Shown piece after piece: positions 21,705-33,119 of a DNA stretch of 64,000 nucleotides. Under the pieces are notes generated by a model, which worked only from the letters and a program-made list of their open reading frames with translations, was not told the DNA's origin and did no database searches. Made by a program: the position numbers and the translations under genes. This DNA is from Protea cynaroides (lineage: Eukaryota > Streptophyta > Magnoliopsida > Proteales > Proteaceae). The DNA is taken from the NCBI GenBank assembly GCA_028583415.1, contig CM053267.1:21087814-21151813 (forward strand), written 5' to 3'. The stretch's first letter is position 1; the number at the start of each line of letters is the position of its first letter.

Positions 21705-23969
21705 AGCCAACCCTTCGAAGACTACTGCCATACTAAACATGGTCGGACCGACCAGACCCAAGCAAGTGCAGGAGCTCAATGGTCGCATAGCCGCCCTCAT
21801 CCGCTTCATGTCTAAGTCGACCGAACAGTGTCTTCCCATCTTCAAGACATTGAAAGGAGCCAAAAAATTCCAGTGGACAGAGGAATGCCAGAAGGCCTTT
21901 GAAGACCAAGTGCAGCGTCCAATATACTATGTCAATAAGGTACTATTGGATGCAGAGACTAGATACAAGCTAATTGAAAGGCTAGCACTCACTCTAGTTA
22001 TCACAGCATGAAAGCTCCGACCATACTTCTAGGTTTACCCCATCTCTGTACTCACCAAAACACCTCTGAAGAAGGTGTTGTCAAAATTGGATCCCTCTAG
22101 CCGGTTGATAAATTGGGCTATTGAACTTGGCGAGTTCGACTTAAAGTATGTACCTAGAACTTCCATCAAAGCTCAGGCGTTGGCAGACTTCATCATTGAA
22201 AGCACCCTGCCAGAGGAGAATGTTGTAGAGCCTGAGGCAGAGAACAAGCCCGAACCAGCAGAGGCATCGTGGACACTATAGGTAGACGGGTCCTCCATGG
22301 ACGGTCGATCAGGCACAGGGGTGATACTGATAAGCCCGAAAGGATTCAAATTTCGTTCAGTAATCAAGTTTGGTTTCCATGTAACGAACAATGAAGCGGA
22401 ATATGAAGCTCCACTGGCCAGTCTGAGGTTAGCAAAAAGCCTCATTGTTCGGCGGCTCATAATTTGTAGCGACTCACAGCTGGTCATTCGACAAGTACAG
22501 GGGGAATATCAAGCTAGGCAGCCAAGAATGATGAAGTACCTGGAAAAAGTCAACATGATCATCACAGCCTTCTGGAGTGTCGAACTGTAATAGGTGAATC
22601 GAGACAAGAACACTAAAGCAAACGAACTGTCTACGTTGTCCTTGTCAGACATCTCTAAAATGGACTATGCCGTATATGTAGAGCTACTGGAGCACGCCAG
22701 CAACTCTGCCGAAGAAGTTGCACTAATCGAGACCACATCTAGTTGGTATGACCCCATCTATAGCTACCTCCGAACATGTGCACTCCCAAAAGATAGAAAA
22801 GAAGCAAGGCGCATCCAAGCTAAGTCAAGGCTATACACTATTCACAACGATGTGTTGTACAGGAGATCCTACACCATGTCGTTGCTTCGGTATCTCCGAT
22901 TGGATGAAGCGGAACAAGTTATGAAAGAAGTATACGAAGGTATCTACGATCGGCACCAAGGAGGCCGATCATTATTCCAAAAAATCCTCCGCCAAGGCTA
23001 TCACTGGTCGGGAATACACGATGATTGCATAGAGCTGGTACGTAATGCAAGAAGTGTCAATTTTGCGTACCCTTGCTGCATGCCCCTGCAGCACCCCTCA
23101 AGCCGATCACTAGCCCTCTACCCTTTGCCATCTGGGGCATGGACATCATGGGGCCCTTCCCTAGAGCCACATACCAACGGAAGTATGTCATCATTGCCAT
23201 CGACTAACGAAGTGGATCGAAGTTGAAGCCGTCGCAAAGATTAACCATGAAAGTGGAACAATTCTTCAGACCCTCCGTCATATACAGGTTCGGTGTGCCT
23301 CGCATCCTTGTGACAGATAACGGCACCCAGTTTGTCAGCTCATCCTTCATAGACTTCTGTGTAAAGTTCCGCATCGACCATCATTTTGGGTCTGTCGGCC
23401 ACCCGCAGGCCAGCGGGCAGACAAAGGCCACGAATAAAACAATATTGTTAGGCCTGAAAAAGATGGTGAAGGATGAAAAAGGGAAATGGATCGACCAGCT
23501 ACCCTGCATCGTCTGGTCGTACGGGACCACTAGTAGAACCCCCAAAGGAAAAACTCCCTTCATGCTTGCCTTCGGTACGGAGGTAGTCGTCCTAGTTGAG
23601 GTATTTTATCCAACTTTCCAGATCTTGAACTTCAATAAAGACACTAACTCTGAAGATCTCTAGACAAACTTGGACAACTTGGAAGACGTGTGGGAATTGT
23701 CAGCCTTTAGAGTGGTCGCATACTAGCAGACGACCACGCGACACTATGACAGGACAGTTCGACCCAAGATGTTCAGAGTAGGAGACCTCGTCCTCCTTAA
23801 AGCGGCAGTCTCAGAGCCGACCAACCAGGGCAAAATGGCCAAAAATTGGGAGGGCCCTTACCGCTTCCTGAAGACGGGCCGACCTGGCTCATACACGCTG
23901 GCTACCCTCAGTAGAGAAGAAATTCCCTGAACTTGGCACGTCGCCAATCTTCGCAAGTATTACCAGTGA
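21705..23969 (+). pseudogene. pol: pol of element C: RT tail, two RNase H domains, integrase
   Basis: Opens within RT/RNase H (NPSKTTAILNMVGPTRPKQV). The first RNase H has lost about 50 residues (KAFEDQ joins VQRPIYYVNKVL), then KLRPYF and IKAQALADFIIEST. The archaeal-type RNase H follows: VDGSSMDGRSGTGVIL, TNNEAEYEAPLASLRLAKSL, CSDSQLVIRQVQGEYQA. Integrase has a zinc-finger part (DRHQGGRSLFQKILRQGYHW), a frame change near 23070, MDIMGPFPRATYQRKYVIIA, VTDNGTQFVSS and GQTKATNKT, where the catalytic Glu is Lys. The C-terminal GPYRFL and LRKYYQ close it. Stops at 22010, 22280, 22588, 23661 and elsewhere. Confidence 0.9.
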
Positions 23970-24214
23970 GCACTGCCTCCATTTGCTATTCTGTGGTTAG
24001 CTTTTACACTAAGTATGTTTTGTTCAGTTAAGTCGGCCGACCTGTCTAGGCCCATAATGTAGTTTTCTTTTTCAAAACTAGTAGTCTCAGTTGTAAGCCG
24101 GACCCCCTAGGGGCAACCTCTCAGTTACAGTTTTAATACAAAAAGTTTTCTCGTTGCGTCAACAACTCCAAGCAATTTTGTTCCAAAAATCCCTTCAAAG
24201 CCGTTCCATTCGGC

Positions 24215-24600
24215 CCAGCAACCTACTCGCGCCCACAAGAAGGTCCTAGTAGCATGCCGGCCCTCAGTGACTCTGCTTATTCATACCACAAGCAGGTATG
24301 ACTAGCATGCAGACCTCACAAACATCTGCCTACCCATACCCATAAGCAAGTAGGGGTAGCACGTAGACCATGCCTGACACGGCCTACTCACACCCACAAG
24401 CAGGTAAGAGTAGCATGCAGGTGTTCAGTGATTCTGCCTATCCATACCCATGAGCAGGTAGGGGTAGCACACAGACAATACATGACACCACCTACTCACA
24501 CCCACAAGCAGGTATGAGTAGTGTGCAGGAGCCCGACGACTCCGCCTAGTCATATCCTCAAGCCGGTATTGTTGTCACGCAATCCTCCCTTACATCCACC
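24215..24600. repeat. 54-bp tandem array in the 3' region of element C
   Basis: The anchor AGCAGGTA (or a close variant) recurs at 24238, 24291, 24345, 24399, 24453, 24507 and 24561: a period of 54 (first step 53), about seven copies. TAGGGGTAGCA-type copies alternate with TATGAGTAG-type copies, giving a 108-bp higher-order period. Tat elements are known to carry variable tandem repeats here, and these can seed satellites. Confidence 0.9.
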
Positions 24601-24935
24601 ACTAAAAGACACACGTTGAGACGAGCGCTACATACCACTGAGGGGTACGTGCCAACCTTTTCCATGCCTTAGTCAAATCAGTCAAGTTTTAAGTTTCCTC
24701 GACCTGCTCAACCGTCAGACCGACAACACTTCAGGGGTAGAGGCAGTACAACACCAACACCAAGATAAGGAAGCAATAAAGCTGAACAATACACAGGAAG
24801 ATTGAGAAAAATAATTTTCATTCATGAAAGTCCACAAGGGGCAATAGTAAAAAACCCCACAGAAGGGCAAACTTTTACAAAAGAAAAATAAGAAAGAAAG
24901 AAAAATTATAATAGCCGCACTAGGCCGAAGAGGTC

Positions 24936-26043
24936 TTAGGCGGGGTCGTCCTTGATAGCAGGATAGGTAGGGGTGACGCTCGACATCTGCACATCTAGAA
25001 GCTCTATGATCGGCATTTGGGGCACCTTGTAGGCCAGCAAATCGACTTCCATCATGTTCTCGACTTCCTGCCGCTCGGTCCCCTCTATCATTTCCAACTT
25101 GGCTAGAATTGGAATGCCAGAGTAGTCGACCACTACACCCCTTCTGGAAAGCTACTCCTTCAAGTAGATAGCCCCCTTCTGGAAGAACCCACTGGCGACA
25201 TCCTCCAAGTCTTGGCATACTGAGCGGGCGATTGGTAGTTAGCCACCGCTTGCCCCCGGATTACTGGAACTCATCTGCCTTAGCCAAAGCTTCCTTGGCC
25301 GACTTGGCTTCGTCCTCGGCCACGCGTTTGGCATCTTCAGTAGGTCAGAGCTTCTCTCGGCTTGGTGCACCCTCTGGTGCTCCTCCAAAAGGGCGTTCTC
25401 AATTTGTCTAGAGAAGTCCGGAGGTTAGACTTCTCCAAGGCGAGGCCCTCAGCCTCGGAGGTCTTTTAGCGCACCTTCTCCTCGGCCGTCTTCATAGCCT
25501 CTCAGAGGGAGGATTCCACCACCCTCCTTTCATCCAGTTCCATTGTCATGGATGCAACCTTCTGGCACAACTCGGCCACGAGGTTGTTTCCCTAAAAGCC
25601 AGAAAAGAGAACTATTAGTAAAACTTCTAAAACAGAGCAGACGCAGAAGTAATGTAAAGAGATCTGATCGTCTTACCTGAGTACTGGTAAGGAAGATCCT
25701 CTTTAGTAGATCCCCCATCTCCAAAGAAGAGGTGAAGGCCACATCCTCCGAAAGGTGGTTCTGGGTCAACATGATCCTCGTCGCCCGTGTACTCTTGAAC
25801 ACCAAATCGGTGCTCTTCAAGTTAAGTTTCGGGGTGAACATTGCCACCTCCACCTTCTTTTCGGGGTCATCCTCCACGGGTCAGACGGACTCCCCTTGGT
25901 GTCTTCGAGTCAGCAGCCTTGGTCAAGTCGACAACTTTAACCACTCGAAGGGGCTGGACTTCCTTCGCCTTAGCCCCCTTCCGATCGTCATCCCGTAAAC
26001 CAACTTTCACGATCGCCGTCTTCTTGTATATGTCGACCGACAA
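24936..26043 (-). pseudogene. Antisense gene of element C, 3' part (exon 2 end, intron 2, exon 3)
   Basis: The minus-strand frame continues from 40584 after element D. It reads GLRDDDRKGAKAKEVQPLRV, then KKVEVAMFTPKLNLKSTDLV and LLKRIFLTSTQ. Intron 2 is 25592-25676 (CAG|GTAAGA ... TTTTAG|GG, 85 bp). Exon 3 begins GNNLVAELCQKVASMTMELD, a coiled-coil-like stretch. It has stops and frameshifts, then ends MPIIELLDVQMSSVTPTYPA with TAA at 24936. Product unknown; see the 5' part for the recognisable domain. Confidence 0.7.
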
Positions 26044-28371
26044 TGTCACACCCCAATTCTGCACCATTCAAAACGGTGTGATGAACCGCTAATAAACCAA
26101 CGGTTCAACCAGGATCTCTAATAGGCTGTGTCCGTTGAAATTAAACCATACACATCCACAACTATAATCAGAATAAATACACAATAGTAGAAGTCTTAAT
26201 AATAAATGAACTGAGGAATCTAACTGTGATAATCATAAATAAAATATCAAATTATGTTGTATCAATCGAGACATAAGTAAATAAAATATCAATTACATTT
26301 TCTTAATAATTCAAATGAAATCTAATTGAAAACGCATGCGTTTCACTCGCATGAAGAGTCATGCATTTCCACTAAGTCTTCAGCTTCCATCGCAGCGACG
26401 TGCCCGTACACAGAAGCATTCATATAGTCTTTCACCGTGGTACCTGCATCAACAACTAAAAATATTTGACGTCGAAAGGGTGAGCACACATCACGGCTGA
26501 GTGAGCAAACAAAATAATGCAACAAACATATGCATGCATTCAATTCATATTTATGGTCTGGTTTATAAGTTTGCAATGTGCTATAGAAAGGTTCGGTGGC
26601 CGCCTCACCTCTATACACGAGTGTGTGAAGCCGCCAAAGGTTAACATTTATTGTCATCCCACATGCACCCACCATGGAATAGAGATAGAGCTAAAGTGCT
26701 TAGGACCACACCGCATCACACTTCCCCTGATACTCTACCCATACCAACACGTAAGCCCCTGCTGGTGAGGGCTTGCAAACTGGGCTCGCAACTAACCAAT
26801 CCTAATGTCAAATAGTGTACCTATGGTCTCACCCCAGCATCCCTCAATACGTCCATAGAGATAGAGCTAAGGCCCCCTGGCAGAGTCGAAGACTACACGG
26901 TCCGAGACCACCTCCCCTGATACCCTACGATGTAATAGTTCAGCTAAGGTAATGGTGATACGATAATGTCAGTGGACAAGACTTGAGTAGGGATAGAGCT
27001 AGAGTCTAGTGACCAGGCTGAACCACAATGTCACATTCCCCCCCTGATACTGTACTCGCATCAAGCACACTAACCACACATATACATTCATATGTCTATT
27101 CCTAGCATCATCATCATCATCATCATGTTACAAACAAAATAGAATTAAATATGCATGAACATTATTAGCAGGAATATTGGATGATATGTTGAATGCACAT
27201 TACAAGCGTACACGCATAGAATCAGTCATGGCATTGGACTCAAGAAAATAAAAATAGTTTATTATTAGTCGATTAGTTTAGGTCTTGTTCCCTCACCTTT
27301 GCTTGAGTGTAGATCCTCTTTCAAGCTTTAAAACTCACTTTTATATCAATAGGAAAACCTAACAAGTCGATAGATTTCAGTTAGAAGTCATTCCGGTAAT
27401 TTTAGGCTTGTTTTTAATCACGGGTCGCAAGGTGGGTCGCAGGTAGGGTAGCAGTTTACTGCGACCCCCAGGGTAGGGTCGATGCCAGGGTCGGATGTTC
27501 CATCGACCCTGGGTGCGACCACCCCTTTCCCAGACTTCCCGAATACTGGGGGTCGATCCTATGGTCTGGTAGGGTCGATTCCCAATCGACCCCACGTGTG
27601 ACCCCCCGTGGGTTGAGTCGAGAATATCATTCTACAGTCCATTCTTTCATGTTTGGGTCCTATGGCTTACTTCCACAATCCATTCTAGGCTTGTTCTATG
27701 GCTTAGAACTCTAGATTTCTTCCTTACTTTTCCTACAATGATTTCTCCATGGATTTCATTGAAATCTTCCCATGGATGTATGATTTGGGTTTCTCCTAGA
27801 CCATACCCTCTTCATGAACTATATTAAGGTCTTAGATCATCAATGGAAATGTGCCCATACCTTAGGTTTGCTGAGATTCAGAGATTTCTTTGAATTCTTC
27901 ACTTAGGTCTTCTTCTCCAACTTTCCTTCTCTTCTTCTTCTCCTCTTTCTCTCACTTTCAATTAGGGTTTCAAAAGGAGTGAAAGAGGCTTAGGGACGTC
28001 CTATTTATAGAGTAGAATCTCCCAAAATAAGTCCCATTGAGATTAGGAAGGAATCCCATTGAAATTTGGAAAGTTTTCTATTTGCGGTTTCTGTCGGCAA
28101 ACAGGGGGTCGATGAGGGGGTCGGAGATCCCGTCGACCCTCAGTTACTAAGTTGTTCGACCCCCAGTTAAATATCAGGGGCCTGACTTCTTAGTGGGGGG
28201 GTCAACCCTGCCTATCTAGGTATGCGACCCTGCCCTTTAATTTACTATTTTTGGGTCGATTTAGTACCTAGTTTCGCTATTTCCTTCACGCACTTAGTCC
28301 ATTTGGCTCGACCATGATAGGTAGACCTGGCACAAGGTGGTAAGACCGGTTAGTTCGATACGGGTCTTACA
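26044..28371 (-). repeat. Element D 3' LTR
   Basis: On the minus strand it starts TGTAAGACCCGTATCGAAC and ends GGGGTGTGACA. TATA at 28001-28009, donor CCTAAG|GTATGG near 27868, GGGTCGA blocks at about 28105-28240 and 27420-27605. The mini-ORF is kept except for one TGC-to-TGA change in the terminal SSCEC motif. Confidence 0.92.
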
Positions 28372-31300
28372 ACTTTCCCCTACTTATAAAAATTTCATCC
28401 TCGAAATTGTACATACCTTTCGAGTCGAATAGATGAGGATATTGCTTTCGCATAGCATTCTCTTCTTCCCATGTGATTTCTTCTATATCTTTGCTTCTCC
28501 AGGTGACCTTAACATAATAAATGTCACGGTTGCATAGTCGTTGCACCTTTCGGCTGGTGATTTCAGTTAGTGTTACTTCAAATGTCAAATCATCAGTCAA
28601 ATCAGGTAGATCTACTGTCAAAACGTGCGTTGGATCTCTAACATACTTCTTTAGTAAAGAGATATGAAATACATCATGCACACTTGACATAGATGGTGGT
28701 AGTTCTAACTGGTAAGCCACTTTTCTACATTTGGCTAGAATCTCATATGGTCCAACATATCTCGGACTTAGTTTCCCTTTCTGTCTGAACCTTTTCAAAC
28801 CTCGCATAGGTGACACTTTGAGGAATACCTTATCACCTACGGTGAATTCAAGGTCTCGGCGTCTAGTATCTGCATATTGCTTCTGACGATTCTGAGTCGT
28901 TCTTACTCGTTCCTTGATAATGTCGACTACTCGACATGTCTCTTCAATAAATTCTGGTCCAACAATACTACATTCTCCAAATTCATTCCAAAACAAAGGA
29001 GTTCGACACTTCTTGCCATACAGTGCTTCATAAGGTGACATCTGTATAGTAGCCTGGTAGCTATTGTTATAAGCAAACTCAATTAGTGGTAACTTCTCAT
29101 CCCATGATCCTTTAAAATCAATTACACAAGCTCGGAACATGTCTTCTAGAATCTGAAAGGTGCGCTCCGATTGTCCGTCTGTCTGAGGATGGAATGCAGT
29201 ACTGAACTTTAATTTTGTACCCATAGCCTTCTACAATCCTTCCCAAAACTTTGAAGTAAAATGTGAATCTCTGTCAAACACAATGCTTTCAGGTACACCG
29301 TGTAATCTGACAATGTTATCCACATACAACTTAGCTAACCTCTCCAGTATATACTGAGGTCGTATAGCTATAAATCGAGCCATTTTCGTCAGTCGGTCTA
29401 CAATCACCCAAACTGCGTCAACTACTCGTGGAGTCAATGGTAACCCTGTGACGAAGTCCATAGTGATGCAGTCCCATTTCCATGCTGGTTTCGATAACGG
29501 CTGTAACAGTCCTGCTGGTCTTTGTCATTCAGCTTTCACCTTCTGATAATTTAGGCATTGAGACACGAACTTGGCTATATCTTCTTTCATTCCTATCCAC
29601 CAATATAATTTATTTAGGTCATGATACATTTTTGTACTTCCAAGGTGTATTGAATAGGCGGTGGTATGGGCTTCCTTCATTAGTCGGTGTCTAATGTCCA
29701 AACTTTCTATTTTGGGTACACATATTCTTCCTTTGTACTTCAGTACCTTTTCATCATCTAAGGTGAACTCAGGAACAGTCCTACCTTTTTCGATGTCTTC
29801 TTGTACCGTTCTTAGATAAGGATCCGCTTTAATCGCTGTTTTCACTTCCTCAAGTATATCAGGTACAATCTTCAATGTGGCAAACATATTTACAAACTGA
29901 TGGATAAACCCTTGGTTGGTTGATTCACCCGGTACATCTATCGCAAACTGCTCGTTATCATAATTGAACACTCTTCCGAAAGTACACAGTACAACAGTGG
30001 TGCTAACCTCTTCTTGAGATTTCATCATTGCCTTTCTACTCAGTGCGTCCGCAACCACATTAGCTTTTCCCGGATGATACTGGATATCACAATCATAGTC
30101 TTTCAATAGTTCCAGCCATCTTCTTTGTCTCATATTCAACTCCTTCTGATTAAAGAGGTAAGTAAGACTCTTATGATCTGATTTAATCTGAAATTTCTCT
30201 TCGTACAAGTAATGTCTCCATATTTTGACAGCATGTACTACTGTCGCTAATTCCAAATCATAAGTGGGATAGTTCTTCTCATGTGTCTTTAATTGTCTTA
30301 AGGCATAAGCAATTACTTGTTCACCTTGCATAAGTACACATCCTAATCCCAGTCCTGAAGCATCATTCTACAAAATAAATGGCTGTCCTGGAATCGAAAT
30401 GGTCAAGATTGGAGCTGATATCAATCCAGCCTTCAATGTTTGGAAACTCTTCTCACATTTATCAGTCCAAACAAACTTTTTGCCCTTCTTAGTTAAACTG
30501 GTAAGAGGTACGGCAATTCAGGAATAGTCTTCCATAAATCGTCAATAATACCCAGCTAGACCTAAGAAACTTCTAATTTCTGCAACGCTCTTCGGTGCTT
30601 CCCACTTCACAATAGCTTCGACCTTGCTAGGATCCACTTTAATTCCTTCAGCGGATACCACATGGCCTAGAAAAGCGACTTCCTTTAGCCAAAATTCACA
30701 CTTTGTAAATTTGGCGTAGAGCTTCTGTTTCCGTAATCACTGCAGAGCGGCGTTTAGTTTCTTTATATGAGTTTTATCGTCTTTGGAGTAGACCAATATA
30801 TCATCGATGAATACAATAATCGACGTATCCAACATATCATGGAATACCCGATTCATAAGTTCCATAAAAGTTGCTGGTGCGTTCGTCAATCCAAAAGACA
30901 TGACCAAAAATTCATAATGTCCATATCTGGTCCTGAATGTTGTCTTGGGAATATCACCGTCTTTGAACTTCAACTGATGGTAGCCTGACCGAAGATTGAT
31001 TTTGGAGAACACCTTGGCACCTTGCAACTGATCGAATAAGTCATCGATCTGAGGCAATGGATATCGATTCTTGATTGTCAGTTTATTCAGCCTCGGTAGT
31101 TTATACACAATCGAACACTACCGTCCTTCTTCTTTATGAATAATACTGGCGTTCCCCATGGTGATATGCTCGGTCGGATGTAGCCCTTGTCAAGCTGTTC
31201 TTGTAGTTGTACTTTTAATTCCTTCAATTCAGTAGGAGCCATTCAATAAGGTGCTTTAGATATTGGTGCGGCTCTAGGTATCAGATCTATAACAAACTCT

Positions 31301-31855
31301 GTAGCACGGTCGGGTGGTAATCCTGGTAGTTCTTCAAGAAATACATCTGGACAGTCATGCATGACATCAATATCCTCCATTCATGGTGCTTCTTTGGTAA
31401 GATCGACCACATATACTAGATACCCAACTGCTCCTTTCTCAAGGCACTTCCAAGCCTTTAATGCAAAGAGTATGAGCTTTCGTTTACGGGGAAGTTTGGT
31501 TCCCAAAAAACTGAACTCTACTCCTTCTTTGTCTTTAAATGTCAGCTTCTTTTCGGCACACAATAGGTTTACAGAATACCGAGCTAACCAGTCCATTCCC
31601 AAGATGACGTCAAAGTCTGCCATCTCAAGTTGGATTAAGGTTGCATCCAGAGTCTTTTCGTCAACAAGACCTGGACATGGTCCGTAACCTTTTTCTAATT
31701 CCACTTCTATTCCCATAGGCGATCATCAAGCAGTTTGTAGTCTAAGGATTTGAGGGGTAGATTTAGCTTCTTTCCAAATAACACAGATATAAAAGAATGA
31801 GTAGCTCCTAAATCAAAGAGTACTCTGGCGGGAATGCCATTAATAGGTATGATAC
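28367..31855 (-). pseudogene. pol: pol of element D: protease to chromodomain (broken)
   Basis: Minus strand. Protease region with a 'T' lesion near 31805 (DLGATHSF, catalytic GAT/TCA context changed to a Leu-like codon), then GMDWLARYSVNLLCAEKKLT. RT is broken around VRLCIDYRE (about 31100) but keeps FIDDILVYSK (about 30780-30810). RNase H and the integrase finger are open from 30331 to 29525 (IKSDHKSLTYLFNQKELNMR). Integrase catalytic parts at 29461-29231 and 29224-28367 (HPQTDGQSERTFQ keeps the Glu), then YYVKVTWRSKDIEEITWEE. The terminal stop overlaps the LTR start, as in A. Confidence 0.88.
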
Positions 31856-31925
31856 TTGTGATTTGTTTTGATTTAGTCTACATGCTCACATAATGTAACA
31901 CAAAATGATAAGATTCAGGTCATAC
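31856..31925 (-). other. Intron between gag and protease (D), acceptor mutated
   Basis: A 70-bp stretch at the same phase-1 site as in B: GTATGACC ... ACAAATCACAA. The terminal AG is now AA, so splicing should fail here. Retained, it gives VVTGMT and TGA. Confidence 0.75.
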
Positions 31926-33119
31926 CTGTGACCACATCAGGCGATGCGGCAGCATCCTCAGATGTAACAGCGTAAACTCTTCCTTAATGTAGTTGCTTCT
32001 TGGGCTTAGGACACTCCCTTGCCATATGCCCCACTTGATTGTTGTTATAGCATTTTAGCCCTTCATTATTTATCTTTTGTGGCTGTTGAGCTGCTGAAGT
32101 AGTCTTGACTGCAGCATTGAAACCTTGAGTACGGAAGGGTTTGAATACCTTGGTGTTCCCTCCGTTGTAAGAATTTTCATTTGGCCTTTTGATTCCTCTA
32201 TTTTGAGCAAAGTAGCTCTCTTTCTGGCTCGACTCTATCACTCGAGCAATTTGTGCAGCTTCATTGTAGTTTTTCTTTTCAAGTCCCAGAACATGTTCGC
32301 GTATGCTTCCCCTATGTCCCATGACGAACCTTCGGGTCTTTCTATCTTCTACTTGTATATTGACTGGTGCAAAGAAAAACAGCTCCTCATAACGTTGTTG
32401 GTATGCATCGATAGTCATCTGTCCCTGATATAAACTCAGGAACTCCATCTCCATGGAATCTCTGAAATTCCTAGGAAAATACTTCTCAAAGAATGCCTCC
32501 TTATATATATCCCAAGTCAATTGGGTGTGCTTTGTCATCAGATATGTCCGTGTGGACTTCCACCAGTGGTGTGCATCGTCTTTCAGCATAAACGTTGCAC
32601 ACAATACCTTTTCTTCCTCATTCACTGTCATCATCATGAAATTTCTCTCCATCTCATCAATCCAGTGTGCTGGCCACAATGGATCAGCTGGCTTACCACT
32701 ATACTCCTTGGGCTTCATCTCCAGAAAATGCTCCACCAGTCTAGAGTGGTTTAGTTGATGCGGGATATAAGCCCCATACATAGGTGGTTGGTATTGATAT
32801 CCACCTGGAGCTACTTCAGGGTTTTGTACTTGAGCCTGCATGATGGGAGTCTGAGGTGTGTGGGGTACTGTGTTACTTCCCCCTGGTACTGTGCTTGCCT
32901 GTCCTACTGGCATCGGTGTCGTCTATACAGCGGCAAAGGTCATGCCTATGGCAGCTTGCATAGTAGCTTGTGCCTGTTGTATTTGCTGCAGCTGTTGGGC
33001 CAAATTCATTACTACTGTAGCCAGGTCTGTAGATGGAGCTAGCAGATTCGTAGGATTTGTCTACCCATTAATTACGGACGGTGCCGTGTTCGTATTCTCC
33101 TGTGTTTCTGGGTGTATCT
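31926..33119 (-). pseudogene. gag: gag of element D, main part
   Basis: Open from MPVGQASTVPGG (32913) to PKPKKQLH (31984) over the gag core (LCATFMLKDDAHHWW, FFEKYFPRNFRDSME, DAYQQRYEELFFFAP). The zinc knuckle reads CYNNNQVGHMARECPK: its second Cys is Asn, so zinc binding should be lost. A stop follows KKQLH (31984). The N-terminus lies beyond solo LTR E, at 35525-35602. Confidence 0.88.

Noticed and set aside
24215..24600. CRISPR-like array.
   Set aside because: The units are contiguous 54-bp tandem repeats without spacers, in a eukaryotic retroelement.
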